Below, piece by piece: positions 27,284 to 38,083 of a stretch of DNA of 64,000 nucleotides. Source of the DNA: Oscillospiraceae bacterium (GTDB lineage: Bacteria > Bacillota > Clostridia > Oscillospirales > SIG627). Below the pieces are notes generated by a model, which saw only the letters and a program-made list of their open reading frames with translations, made no database searches and had not been told where the DNA came from. The number at the start of each line of letters is the position of its first letter. Positions within the stretch are counted from its first letter, which is position 1. Position numbers and translations under genes: made by a program. The stretch is from assembly GCA_015065325.1 (NCBI GenBank), contig SVQO01000007.1, forward strand, positions 1-64,000. Direction: 5' to 3'.

Positions 27284-27384
27284 TCGGCAGCGGGATGCGG
27301 AATCCAAACCGCAAGATGAATCTTTTCGTCCCATGAACAACTCCCCGTTTCAAGGGCACTTAACGCTTGGATTCCTACTCTGTT
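27284..27384 (-). ncRNA. Tetrahydrofolate (THF) riboswitch aptamer upstream of folT-folC
   Basis: Reverse strand GAGTAGGAATCCAAGCGTTAAGTGCCC...GGGACGA...GCGGTTTGGATTCCGCATCCCGCTG; conserved GAGUAG, GCGUUAAGUG and CCGCAUCCCGCU; 9-bp helix GGAATCCAA/TTGGATTCC. Confidence 0.92.
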
Positions 27385-27848
27385 CTTTGTTTTTGTTGTC
27401 TTAAATTTTTGAAGAAGTTTTTTAAAAGAGATTGTGACTGCTCCTCAAGGATCCCCGTGGTGATTTCGGGCTTGTGATTGAAGGGCAAACTCGTCAGATC
27501 CACGACGCTGCCCATAGCACCTGCCTTTGGGTCCATAGCTGCAATCACGACTCTTTTGATTCTTGAATTGATAATGGCGCCGCAACACATGGGGCACGGC
27601 TCCAGGGTGACGTACAGATCGCATTGCCAAAGTCGCCACCCAGCCAGTTTTTTACAAGCTTTGTCAATGGCGACCGTTTCTGCGTGAAGAAGGGCGTTCT
27701 TTTTCTTTTCCCTTGCATTTCGTCCACGTGCTATGATCTTATCATCCTTCACGATAACGCACCCGATGGGAACCTCACCCTCCAGCGCCGCTTTCTGTGC
27801 TTCCTTAAGCGCGGCGCTCATAAAGAATTCGTCTCGGGTCATTGACAT
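27375..27848 (-). CDS. tadA: tRNA adenosine(34) deaminase
   Basis: LLHAETVAIDKACKKL...TLEPCPMCCGAIINSRIKRVVI deaminase motifs. Confidence 0.95.
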   Translation of the reverse strand: MSMTRDEFFMSAALKEAQKAALEGEVPIGCVIVKDDKIIARGRNAREKKKNALLHAETVAIDKACKKLAGWRLWQCDLYVTLEPCPMCCGAIINSRIKRVVIAAMDPKAGAMGSVVDLTSLPFNHKPEITTGILEEQSQSLLKNFFKNLRQQKQRTE

Positions 27849-30442
27849 AATTCCGGATTGTGGGTCGAGCAATACTTATTATATGGGTAAGATACCTTTG
27901 AATAACCGGAGAAGGTTCCCGACGGGTAAGCGTAGTAGTAATAGGGAAGCGCTGCGCTGGCAGCGTACTTCACTCCGGCCGGCATATCAAAATAAGTGTA
28001 CTGAGCGTCGGAGATCGCTACGTTTGTGACAAGCGTTCTCTTGACGTCGATCAACGCTCTGCTTGTTGTATCCGTACAATTCGGCCCGGCGATACAACCG
28101 GTTTCGTTGCAGTAGGGAACGAGAACGTGCGTGCTACAGGTGCCGGATGGCATATTGGAGCGTGTGTAGAAGCCGGTTGCCGTGCGACCGCCTCTGGGGT
28201 CGTGACTGCAATTTCCGCCAACCAACAGTCCGGAATCCTTGCAGTAAGAGCGCGTGACGAGACTCTTTGTAAGATCGTCAGAGAATTTCTTAACGTTTCC
28301 TGCTGCAATGATATCCTCGTGGATCGCGGTCATTACCTGGTCCCACAAATAGGTGGATGCTGTGGTGGTGCGTTGTCCTGCCGTAAAGCCGTAGAGAGAC
28401 TTGGGCTTATCGTATCCTACCCATACTGCGGCAGTGTAATAGGGGGTGTATCCGCAGAAATAGAGGTCTTTGCTATCACTGGTGGTACCCGTTTTGCCTG
28501 CCACGTTGATTTTTCTTCGCAAGGTTACGGCGGTACCGGTACCGGAGGTTACGACTTCTTCCAAAAGTTTTGTCATAACTGCGCAGGTATCTTCACTTAG
28601 AATTACTTCGCTGGAGGAATAGGTGTTGTCCAAAATAATGTTATCTGCAGAGTCGAGAACCTTCAAATAGGTTTTCGGCTTGTTATAAACGCCGTTGTTT
28701 GCGATTGCCGCATACGCTGCCGTCATATCTCTGTTGGTCACACCCTCCGTAAAGCCGCCCAGAGCGAGGGGCGCGTAGTCCATATCGGATGGAACAAGGG
28801 TAGAGAGACGGAATTTGTTTTTCAGAAAGTCGTAGGAGGTTTTCGTGCCGAGCAAATCCACGACTTTTACAGCAATGGTGTTTTTAGAGTTCCGCACGGC
28901 ATGAGAAACGGTAACCAGCCCCTCGTAAAGCTTGTTATGGTTGTTAGGCCACACGTAACCGCTGGGTTCCATTTTGAAGGGCGTATCGTCAAAGACCGTG
29001 GAATAATTGATCAAGCCCTTTTCCAAAGCAACGGAGTAGGCACTTAAGGGCTTAATGGAGGAACCGGGCTGACGGTGTGCCATTGTTGCTCGGTTAAAGT
29101 CCAAGGGTCCCTTTTCGCCTCTTCCGCCGTGAATGGCAACGATTTTACCCGTGCTGTGGTCAATAACGGTCACTGCGGATTGAACCTGTACGCCGGTACC
29201 GTGAGAAGGGAAGTTTGCGTCGTTGGCGTAGATTGCATCAACCTTTGACTGGAGATTTCTGTCAATGGTTGCATAAATTTTCAAGCCACCGCTGTAAAGC
29301 AGATTTTTTGCGGTTTGCTCGTCGTAGTTATAGGTTGCCTGCAGATCGTCTATGATATCGAAGATCAAGGTATCAACAAACCAGCTGTGAACGGTGCTGA
29401 TCTTCTGTTCCTCTCCTCGAGCCAGCACGAGTTCTTCTTTCTTTGCCGCACGGATTTCCTCAATGGTGTACGTTTTGTCGATGTTGGTGTTGTAATACAT
29501 TTCATTGAGAACCGTATCGCGTCGCTCGTCGTTGTTTTCCGGATGTGAGATGGGATCGAATCTTGACGGGTTCTGAGGAATCGAAGCAAGAGAGGCACAT
29601 TCTACCAGGGTCAATTCTGAAACCTCTTTGCCGAAATATTCGTAAGCTGCCGCAGAGACACCGTAGCATCCCTTGGATAAGTAGATCGTGTTCAAATAGT
29701 TCTCAAGGATTTCTTCCTTAGAACGCTTGCTTTCCAGATTCAGAGCACGAAGGATCTCCTGAATCTTTCTTTGTATGGTAACGTCGTCGTCACCCGTGAC
29801 GTTTTTGATCAGCTGCTGGGTAATGGTTGAACCGCCGTAAGAATCGTTGCCGGTTGCAAATTGCAAAATTGCACCGATGGTACGCTTCATATCTACGCCC
29901 TTGTGCGTAAAGAAACGCTTGTCCTCGATGGAAACGAAGGCGTTGATCAAGTCCTCGGGCATTTCCTCGTACGCGACCCACATACGGTTCTCGGTACCGT
30001 GAATGCGTTCTTCCTCCCATTCGACCCAGTCTTTGGTTCCGTCGGCAAGGGTTGTTTCATAATAGATCTTCGTGGTCAGATTGGAATCGGTTTTCAGATC
30101 CTCAATGTCAAAAACGGGATCTACGTAGTTCTTGATGTAGACCACCAAAGCGCATGCAATGGCTGAGCCCGTGATAATGCCGATCAGAAGAACGGTCAAC
30201 AGAATGTTGATGGCGTACGTGGCGATCTTTGCGCAGTACTTCCCGAGCGTGCGTGCAATCAGAAAGAAGACTTCTTTTTTTGATGCAGGCGAGCTTGCGG
30301 AAGTCTGTGCGTTCTTCTGCGGTTTTGGGTTTGGGCGAGGAGAAGCGGAGCCGCTTTTCTTGGGGGCGGCGGATTCCTTCTCGTTCGCTTTCTTTGCCGG
30401 GGAGGGAGAGGCGTTTTCCGGCTTTTTCTTATTTTGATCCAT
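27839..30442 (-). CDS. Class A penicillin-binding protein (PBP1A-like)
   Basis: GT51 motif AFVSIEDKRFFTHKGVDMKRT, GGSTITQQLIKN; transpeptidase QPGSSIKPL, SKN-type NSKNT, AGKTGTTS. Confidence 0.96.
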   Translation of the reverse strand: MDQNKKKPENASPSPAKKANEKESAAPKKSGSASPRPNPKPQKNAQTSASSPASKKEVFFLIARTLGKYCAKIATYAINILLTVLLIGIITGSAIACALVVYIKNYVDPVFDIEDLKTDSNLTTKIYYETTLADGTKDWVEWEEERIHGTENRMWVAYEEMPEDLINAFVSIEDKRFFTHKGVDMKRTIGAILQFATGNDSYGGSTITQQLIKNVTGDDDVTIQRKIQEILRALNLESKRSKEEILENYLNTIYLSKGCYGVSAAAYEYFGKEVSELTLVECASLASIPQNPSRFDPISHPENNDERRDTVLNEMYYNTNIDKTYTIEEIRAAKKEELVLARGEEQKISTVHSWFVDTLIFDIIDDLQATYNYDEQTAKNLLYSGGLKIYATIDRNLQSKVDAIYANDANFPSHGTGVQVQSAVTVIDHSTGKIVAIHGGRGEKGPLDFNRATMAHRQPGSSIKPLSAYSVALEKGLINYSTVFDDTPFKMEPSGYVWPNNHNKLYEGLVTVSHAVRNSKNTIAVKVVDLLGTKTSYDFLKNKFRLSTLVPSDMDYAPLALGGFTEGVTNRDMTAAYAAIANNGVYNKPKTYLKVLDSADNIILDNTYSSSEVILSEDTCAVMTKLLEEVVTSGTGTAVTLRRKINVAGKTGTTSDSKDLYFCGYTPYYTAAVWVGYDKPKSLYGFTAGQRTTTASTYLWDQVMTAIHEDIIAAGNVKKFSDDLTKSLVTRSYCKDSGLLVGGNCSHDPRGGRTATGFYTRSNMPSGTCSTHVLVPYCNETGCIAGPNCTDTTSRALIDVKRTLVTNVAISDAQYTYFDMPAGVKYAASAALPYYYYAYPSGTFSGYSKVSYPYNKYCSTHNPELCQ

Positions 30443-30466
30443 AGTTTCTCCTAAATGGTTTCGAGA

Positions 30467-33400
30467 TCATTTCAATCCCACGTTATCATTCCCTAAAAGT
30501 TCGCAAAGTTCGTGATAAACACTCGGAGTCAAATTGGTTCCGAGACCGGATAAATTGAATAACTTTTTCGTGTCGAGATAGTAGAAATAACAAGGTGTAT
30601 TTCCGGGGAAAATTTTGAGCAAAGCCAATGCTCTTTTCTCTATTTTACTCCCTTTTGTCGGGAAACGCAAGAACAATTTTGAAACAGATTGAAAATTATT
30701 GGGAATTCCGCTTTTTTTGGACTTTTCGGGTTCTTGCTTAGGGGAGATTTTTACAAGGGATTCCGCTTGCTCTGCGGCAACGATTTTTTCAGCAATGATC
30801 TTGATTTCATCGTCCTTGGTATTGACCCTTCCGAGGACTGCAACGATTTTTTCTGCCGCAAGATTTGCAGAAGAATCTGCAAGGATTTTTGGAAATACGA
30901 TGATCTCGCATAAGCCCGTCATATCCTCGCCGCGTACGAAAGCCATTTTCTCTCCGCTGCGGACCTGCTTGAGCGTAACGCCGCCTACCTGGCAGAGTAA
31001 AAGCACCCTTTGGTTGTCCTCGTACTCCTCCTGCTCGGTTCGAAAAGAAAGAATTTCAACGGCTCCGATCCTTTTTGCCAGGGATACGTAACTGCTCATC
31101 GGATGTCCGGAAAGATATACGCCGCATACGCTTTTTTCACCGCGAAGTCTTTCGGCTTCCGTAAAATCCGCAACGTCGGGAAAAGGGTCGTCTTTTGAAG
31201 GAGCGGTTTCTTCGTCGATGGTGTCAAACAAGCTCATTTGTCCCGGCATGGCGTGTCTTTGTGCAAGACTTGCGTCGGAAATGGTATTTTCCGTGACCGC
31301 AAGAAGCTGCGCACGGGTTCCGCCGAAGCAGTCCATGGCACCGGAGAGAATTAAGCTTTCCACTGCCTTGCGATTGAGACCGCAAGGACGCATTCGCTCA
31401 ATAAAGTCCTTGAAGGATGCGAAAGGGGTTTTGCTTCGCTGAAGGAAAATATTTCTCACCAGGTTTTCTCCGACGTTTTTTATGCCGACCAGACCGAAGC
31501 GAAGTCCCTCGTCTTCAACGGAAAATGAGAATTGGCTTTTATTGATGTGAGGAGGAAGGATTCGAATGCCCATTTTTTGACATTCGGCAAAATAGTAAGA
31601 ATATTTATCGCTATCCAACTGATTGGTCAGCATTGCCGCCATATATTCCTTTGGGTATTTGCATTTTAGGAAAGCCGTCCGATAACTGAGAACGGCATAA
31701 GCGGCGGCGTGGGATTTGTTAAAGGCGTATTCGGCAAATTTATCCATATCGTCAAAGATTTTATTTGCCTGTTCCTCGGAAATTCCACGCGCCAAAGCAC
31801 CTTCACATTCTACGGTGCCGTCCTCTTTCTTCGAGCCGTACAGGAAAGCTTGCCTTTCCTTTTCCATCACGTCCTTTTTCTTTTTGGACATTGCGCGACG
31901 CACGATATCTGCTCTTCCGAAGGAATAACCCGCCAGCTTACGGAAAATTTCCATAACCTGTTCCTGGTAAACGATGCAACCGTGAGTGGCTCCGAGAATC
32001 TCGGAAAGCTCGGGGATTTCGTGGGTGCGTATTCCTTTGCTGCGATTTTCCAGAAAACGGGGGATCGAATCCTTGGGGCCCGGACGGTACAATGCAATGG
32101 CGGCGGTGATATCCGCAATGCTTTTCGGCTTCATCTGAAGCATCAAAGCCTTCATTCCGGAAGATTCGATCTGGAACATACCTGCGGTCTCACCGCGAGA
32201 GATCATATCAAATGTCTCACCGTCGTCCTCGGGAATGCCGAGAATATCAAAGCTTGGGTCCTTTTTATGAATTTCTTCGATGGCATCCCGTATGACGGTC
32301 AGATAGCGAAGACCGAGAAAGTCGATTTTTAAAAGACCGAGATCGGCAATTTCGTTCATGGTGTATTGTACGACCTTCGTACCACCGTTAACCGCCAATG
32401 GCACATAGTCGGAAACGGGCTTGTCGGTCAAAACTACCCCTGCTGCGTGAATGGAGGCGTTGCGGGGCATTCCTTCAAGCGCCATTGCCGCATCCATCAA
32501 TTTTTTTGCATCGCCGCTTGCACAAAGCTCACGAAGCTCTGCGTCGCTTTCCATTGCCTTTTTTAAGGTCATATCGAGAAAGTGGGGAATCTTTTTTGCA
32601 ATTTTATCAACCTCGTTGTAAGAAATGCCCATCACGCGACCGACGTCTCGTACAGCGGCACGAGCAGCCATAGTATTGAAGGTGACGATCTGTGCAACGT
32701 GGTCTTCGCCGTATTTTTCCGTTACGTAGCGAATGACCTCTTGGCGTCTTTCCTTACAGAAGTCGATATCAAAGTCGGGCATGGAAACTCTCTCGGGGTT
32801 CAGGAATCTCTCGAAAATAAGCTTTTCACGAATTGGGTCAAGCTCGGTTATGTCAAGACACCATGCAACCAGAGAGCCTGCTCCGCTGCCTCGTCCGGGA
32901 CCAACGTAGATCCCCTGCTTTTTTGCGAATCCGACGAAATCGGCTACGATGAGAAAATAGTCGGAAAATCCCATAGCTTCAATAGTGTTCAGCTCGTAAT
33001 TCAAACGTTCTTGATACGTAGAGATATCTGTGATCCCAAACTGCTTTGCTCGCATTTGAAGCCCTTCCGAAGCCGTCTTTCGAAGGTATTCCTCGGAGCT
33101 TAGTCCGAAATCGTTATGAAAGTGAGGCAAGTGTGCGGAAGAAAAATCAAATTCAACCTGACAGCGCTCTGCAATTTTACCGGTGTTGGTAATTGCTTCC
33201 GGATGCTTTGGGAAAAGAGAAGCCATTTCCTCGGTGCTCTTCATATAGAATTGATCGGTTTCAAAGCGCATTCTACTTTCATCCTGAAGCACTTTTCCGG
33301 TTTGTACGCAAAGCAAAACGTCGTGTATTTCCGCGTCCTCCTTGCGCAGATAATGCACGTCATTGGTGCACACCAGAGGAATGTTAAGCTTTTCGGATAG

Positions 33401-33982
33401 GGAAATCAGCGCAGAATTTACTCTGAGCTGATCTGCGATTCCGTGGTCCTGCAATTCCAGATAGAAATGATCCTGACCGAAAATGCTCTGAAGCTGCACG
33501 GCGCTCTCCTCGGCACCGGCAAGATTCCCTTGCAGAATTTCCTGAGGAATTTTGCCTGCAAGGCAAGCGGATAGGGCAATCAAACCTTCACCGTGGCGAC
33601 GCAAAGCATCAAGGTCAACCCTTGGTTTTTGGTAAAATCCGTCGGTAAAAGCCTCGGTTACCAGTCGGATTAGGTTGTGATAACCTGTCATATTTTCGCA
33701 AAGCAGGACCAAGTGATAGTAATTGCGGTCAATGTTCGGGTCTTTGTCGCGCATACTGCGGGGCGCTACGTAAACCTCGCATCCGATGATCGGATGAATT
33801 CCTGCTTTCTTTGCAGCCTTGTAAAATGCGATGACACCGTAAATAACGCCGTGGTCTGTAATTGCTACGTGCTTTTGTCCCAATTCTTTTGCGCGCTGAA
33901 AAATTCTGTCGATGCGGCAAGCACCGTCCAGAAGGGAATATTCGGTATGGAGATGGAGATGAACAAAATCTTCTTGTTTCAT
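30467..33982 (-). CDS. dnaE: DNA polymerase III subunit alpha
   Basis: FVHLHLHTEYSLLDGACRI PHP; VGPGRGSGAGSLVAWCL; PDFDIDFC. Confidence 0.98.
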   Translation of the reverse strand: MKQEDFVHLHLHTEYSLLDGACRIDRIFQRAKELGQKHVAITDHGVIYGVIAFYKAAKKAGIHPIIGCEVYVAPRSMRDKDPNIDRNYYHLVLLCENMTGYHNLIRLVTEAFTDGFYQKPRVDLDALRRHGEGLIALSACLAGKIPQEILQGNLAGAEESAVQLQSIFGQDHFYLELQDHGIADQLRVNSALISLSEKLNIPLVCTNDVHYLRKEDAEIHDVLLCVQTGKVLQDESRMRFETDQFYMKSTEEMASLFPKHPEAITNTGKIAERCQVEFDFSSAHLPHFHNDFGLSSEEYLRKTASEGLQMRAKQFGITDISTYQERLNYELNTIEAMGFSDYFLIVADFVGFAKKQGIYVGPGRGSGAGSLVAWCLDITELDPIREKLIFERFLNPERVSMPDFDIDFCKERRQEVIRYVTEKYGEDHVAQIVTFNTMAARAAVRDVGRVMGISYNEVDKIAKKIPHFLDMTLKKAMESDAELRELCASGDAKKLMDAAMALEGMPRNASIHAAGVVLTDKPVSDYVPLAVNGGTKVVQYTMNEIADLGLLKIDFLGLRYLTVIRDAIEEIHKKDPSFDILGIPEDDGETFDMISRGETAGMFQIESSGMKALMLQMKPKSIADITAAIALYRPGPKDSIPRFLENRSKGIRTHEIPELSEILGATHGCIVYQEQVMEIFRKLAGYSFGRADIVRRAMSKKKKDVMEKERQAFLYGSKKEDGTVECEGALARGISEEQANKIFDDMDKFAEYAFNKSHAAAYAVLSYRTAFLKCKYPKEYMAAMLTNQLDSDKYSYYFAECQKMGIRILPPHINKSQFSFSVEDEGLRFGLVGIKNVGENLVRNIFLQRSKTPFASFKDFIERMRPCGLNRKAVESLILSGAMDCFGGTRAQLLAVTENTISDASLAQRHAMPGQMSLFDTIDEETAPSKDDPFPDVADFTEAERLRGEKSVCGVYLSGHPMSSYVSLAKRIGAVEILSFRTEQEEYEDNQRVLLLCQVGGVTLKQVRSGEKMAFVRGEDMTGLCEIIVFPKILADSSANLAAEKIVAVLGRVNTKDDEIKIIAEKIVAAEQAESLVKISPKQEPEKSKKSGIPNNFQSVSKLFLRFPTKGSKIEKRALALLKIFPGNTPCYFYYLDTKKLFNLSGLGTNLTPSVYHELCELLGNDNVGLK

Positions 33983-34082
33983 AGGAATACCTTTGACAGA
34001 ACGCAAAATTCGTATTATAATATCACCTAGTTTTAATTATACCATATAAGTAAAAAAAATACAACAAAATTTTGGAGTACCA

Positions 34083-34799
34083 ATGAGAGAAGAACCCGTT
34101 ATTTTTGAAAGCTACGATTTATCCGCGTCCGGATTTGTCCGTCCCAGTGCAATTTTACGGAGAATGCAGGAGATCGCAGGGCGCGATCTGGACACTTCCT
34201 TCGGCATATCTTACGACGACCTTCGTGCGCGAAATATGGCTTTTGTCGTTTCGAAAATTGCTCTATCTCTTGATCAACCTCTCCGTGAGCAGGTTCGTTA
34301 TACCATTCGTTCAGGCCCCCAGGAAACCCACGGAGCAACCTTTCCCCGTTCCTTTGTGATCGAGGATGAACAAGGCGTTGTTGCCAGAGCTAACAGCTTG
34401 TGGGCTCTTTTGGATTTTGAAAAGCGCTGTCTGCTTCGCGCTTCGGCACTTGGAGATAATATTTCTTCTTGTCCCGACCTATCTGATGGTCTTGCTTGCG
34501 AAAGATTGGCACGCATCAAGGATTCCAAGCCGGATTGCTCCGATGAAAGGCGAGTTTATCCGTCTTTGCTTGACCGAAATTGTCACTTGAACAATTGCAA
34601 TTATGCGGACCTGGCAACAGATCTTTTGCCGAAAAAAAGCGGTGAAGTACGTGAACTCCACATTACCTTTCAAAAAGAAGCACGTCTTGGAGACGTAATT
34701 TGCCTGAACGGTTTTTCTCGGGACGACGGCTTTCTGGTCAACGGTTCTTTCCGAGACAGTGAGGAGAACTGCTTCCTTGCGAAAATCAAAATGTTTTGA
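34083..34799 (+). CDS. Acyl-ACP thioesterase family protein
   Basis: LDRNCHLNNCNYADLATDLLP hotdog motif; family-like domain organisation. Confidence 0.85.
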   Translation: MREEPVIFESYDLSASGFVRPSAILRRMQEIAGRDLDTSFGISYDDLRARNMAFVVSKIALSLDQPLREQVRYTIRSGPQETHGATFPRSFVIEDEQGVVARANSLWALLDFEKRCLLRASALGDNISSCPDLSDGLACERLARIKDSKPDCSDERRVYPSLLDRNCHLNNCNYADLATDLLPKKSGEVRELHITFQKEARLGDVICLNGFSRDDGFLVNGSFRDSEENCFLAKIKMF

Positions 34800-34805
34800 G
34801 GTTGA

Positions 34806-35942
<1,137 letters not shown>

Positions 35943-35951
35943 GGAGCTTTT

Positions 35952-37133
35952 ATGGAAGAGAGAATTGAACTTGTTGCCACTTGTCTGTTTGGGTTGGAAA
36001 AGTTTTTGGGAGAAGAGATCGATGCTCTTGGGTATCAAAGAGTTGAAACCATCGATGGCAGAGTGACCTTCTCGGGACCTGTTTCCGCCATTGCCCGTGC
36101 AAATATGTTTTTACGCTTTGCCGAAAAAGTGTATATAAAAATGGGTGATTTTACCGCTACCGGTTTTGAAGAGCTGTTTCAAGGGGTAAAAGCCTTGGAA
36201 TGGGAAAAATGGATCGGTCCCGACGATGCTTTTCCCGTAAAGGGACATTCGATTCGTTCGCAGCTTCGCAGTATTCCCGATCTGCAGAGCATCGTAAAAA
36301 AAGCTGTTGTTGACAGACTTTCCGCAGAATACGGTATTTCTTGGTTTTCCGAGGAGGGAAGTCTTCTTCAGATCGAGTTTTTTCTTTTAAACGATCGTGC
36401 TCAGCTTTTGATCGATACGTCCGGAGCTCCTTTGTATAAAAGGGGGTACCGCAAAGAGACGGGGGAGGCTCCCATTCGCGAGACTTTGGCTGCCGCCCTT
36501 TGCCGAATCGCAAGACCCAGAGAGGAAGTTCTTTTTTGGGATCCCTTTTGCGGTAGTGGAACCATCCCCATCGAGGCGGCGATGATGATGAAAAACGTTG
36601 CTCCGGGGTCCTTTCGTACGTTTGCCGGTGAGAATTTTCTGGATCTTCCGGAAACGATTTGGAAGCAAGCGCGGGAGGAAGCCTGTGATTTGCGCAAGGA
36701 TACGAAGTTCGAAGCATTTGCCAGCGATCTTGATCCTGCAATGGTGGAGATCGCAAAGATCAATGCAGAAAGCGCCGGCGTTTCCGATCTCATTCGATTT
36801 TTCCCTAAAAATGCTCTCGGTATCGAAACGCACGGCAGACGGGGAACTATTGTTTGCAATCCGCCTTACGGTGAGAGAATGGATACGCATGACAAGGTAT
36901 TCGATCTCTATTCCGCAATGGGCGCTCACTGGAAAAAGCTGGATCGTTGGCAGATCTACGTGATCACCAGTGACGAGAATTTTCAGAACCATTACGGAAG
37001 ACGTGCGGATAACGTGCGAAAACTTTATAACGGTATGTTAAAATGCTTTTATTATCAGTTTTTTAAACCGAAGGAAATTCACTCGGAACATGCTTTTTCC
37101 CGTAAATCTTTTCAAAAGGAGAGAAAGAAATGA
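35952..37133 (+). CDS. THUMP-domain class I SAM-dependent RNA methyltransferase (RlmL/YpsC-like)
   Basis: WDPFCGSGTIPIEAAMM; IVCNPPYGERM. Confidence 0.94.
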   Translation: MEERIELVATCLFGLEKFLGEEIDALGYQRVETIDGRVTFSGPVSAIARANMFLRFAEKVYIKMGDFTATGFEELFQGVKALEWEKWIGPDDAFPVKGHSIRSQLRSIPDLQSIVKKAVVDRLSAEYGISWFSEEGSLLQIEFFLLNDRAQLLIDTSGAPLYKRGYRKETGEAPIRETLAAALCRIARPREEVLFWDPFCGSGTIPIEAAMMMKNVAPGSFRTFAGENFLDLPETIWKQAREEACDLRKDTKFEAFASDLDPAMVEIAKINAESAGVSDLIRFFPKNALGIETHGRRGTIVCNPPYGERMDTHDKVFDLYSAMGAHWKKLDRWQIYVITSDENFQNHYGRRADNVRKLYNGMLKCFYYQFFKPKEIHSEHAFSRKSFQKERKK

Positions 37134-37981
37134 GAGAAATTGCCTGGTATAACGGGAAACTGACCACTCTTGAGGAAGCGAGAATTTCTCCGGACGACAG
37201 GGCTTTTTATTTCGGAGACGGTATCTATGATGTTGTCACCGTTCGAAAGGGTATTTGCTTTGCTTTGGAGGACCATCTGGATCGGTTCTTTACCAATGCA
37301 GAAAGACTTCGCTTGAATATGCCTATGACAAAGGACGAGGTCCGTGGTGTTTGCGATGATCTGATTTCGAAATTGGATCGGGATATCGAGGAGGCCGCTT
37401 TATATTTCCAGGCATCTCGCGCTACCGCGCCTCGCAATCACGCTTTTCCGGAAAATGCAAAGGCGAATCTATATTTCACCCTGAAGCCTTCCAAATTTAA
37501 AAAGATTGGCATGGAAATTTCCGCGATCTTTGAGAAAGATATTCGCTTTTTAATGTGCGATATTAAGACTTTAAATCTTTTGCCAAACGTTCTTGCGCAG
37601 CAAAAGGCTTTGGAAGCGGGTTGCTATGAGGTCATTTTTCACCGCGGAGAGAGGGTAACGGAAGGGTCCCACAGTTGTATTTGTATGTTGAAGGACGGAG
37701 TGTTCTGTACGCCGCCTACCGATGAAATGATCCTACCCAGCATTACCCGCAAGCACTATTTGCAGATTTGTGAGAAATTGGGGATTCCTACTCGGATTGC
37801 TCCCTTTACCAGGGACGAGCTTCTGCAAGCGGATGAGATTATTGTTATGTCAACGACCGCTCTGATGTGCAGATGCATCAAAATCAACGGCAATTCCGTA
37901 GGAGGAAGGGATGGGGAAAACCTCCGGCGTATTGCGGATGCTTACCGTGCTCGCATACTTCGCGAGACAGAGGGTAAGTGA
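37130..37981 (+). CDS. Class IV aminotransferase (D-amino-acid transaminase-like)
   Basis: ISPDDRAFYFGDGIYDVV; IKTLNLLPNVLAQQKALEAGCYEVIF; VTEGSHSCICML. Confidence 0.93.
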   Translation: MREIAWYNGKLTTLEEARISPDDRAFYFGDGIYDVVTVRKGICFALEDHLDRFFTNAERLRLNMPMTKDEVRGVCDDLISKLDRDIEEAALYFQASRATAPRNHAFPENAKANLYFTLKPSKFKKIGMEISAIFEKDIRFLMCDIKTLNLLPNVLAQQKALEAGCYEVIFHRGERVTEGSHSCICMLKDGVFCTPPTDEMILPSITRKHYLQICEKLGIPTRIAPFTRDELLQADEIIVMSTTALMCRCIKINGNSVGGRDGENLRRIADAYRARILRETEGK

Positions 37982-37998
37982 TAATCTTTGATATAGAA

Positions 37999-38037
37999 AA
38001 ATACAGACACGCAAGCGTTTGCGTGTCTGTATTTTTG
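37999..38037. terminator. Intrinsic terminator
   Basis: aaaaatacagacacgcaa-gcg-tttgcgtgtctgtattttt. Confidence 0.8.
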
Positions 38038-38083
38038 TCGTAGGGAGGAAATTGATTTTTTATATACAAAGAGATAAAGTGAG

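Noticed and set aside
27839-27872. tadA start as given in the ORF track (MLDPQSGI...)
   Set aside because: The first residues lie inside the PBP1A C-terminal coding sequence; MSMTRDEFF at about 27848 or 27842 fits TadA N-termini better.
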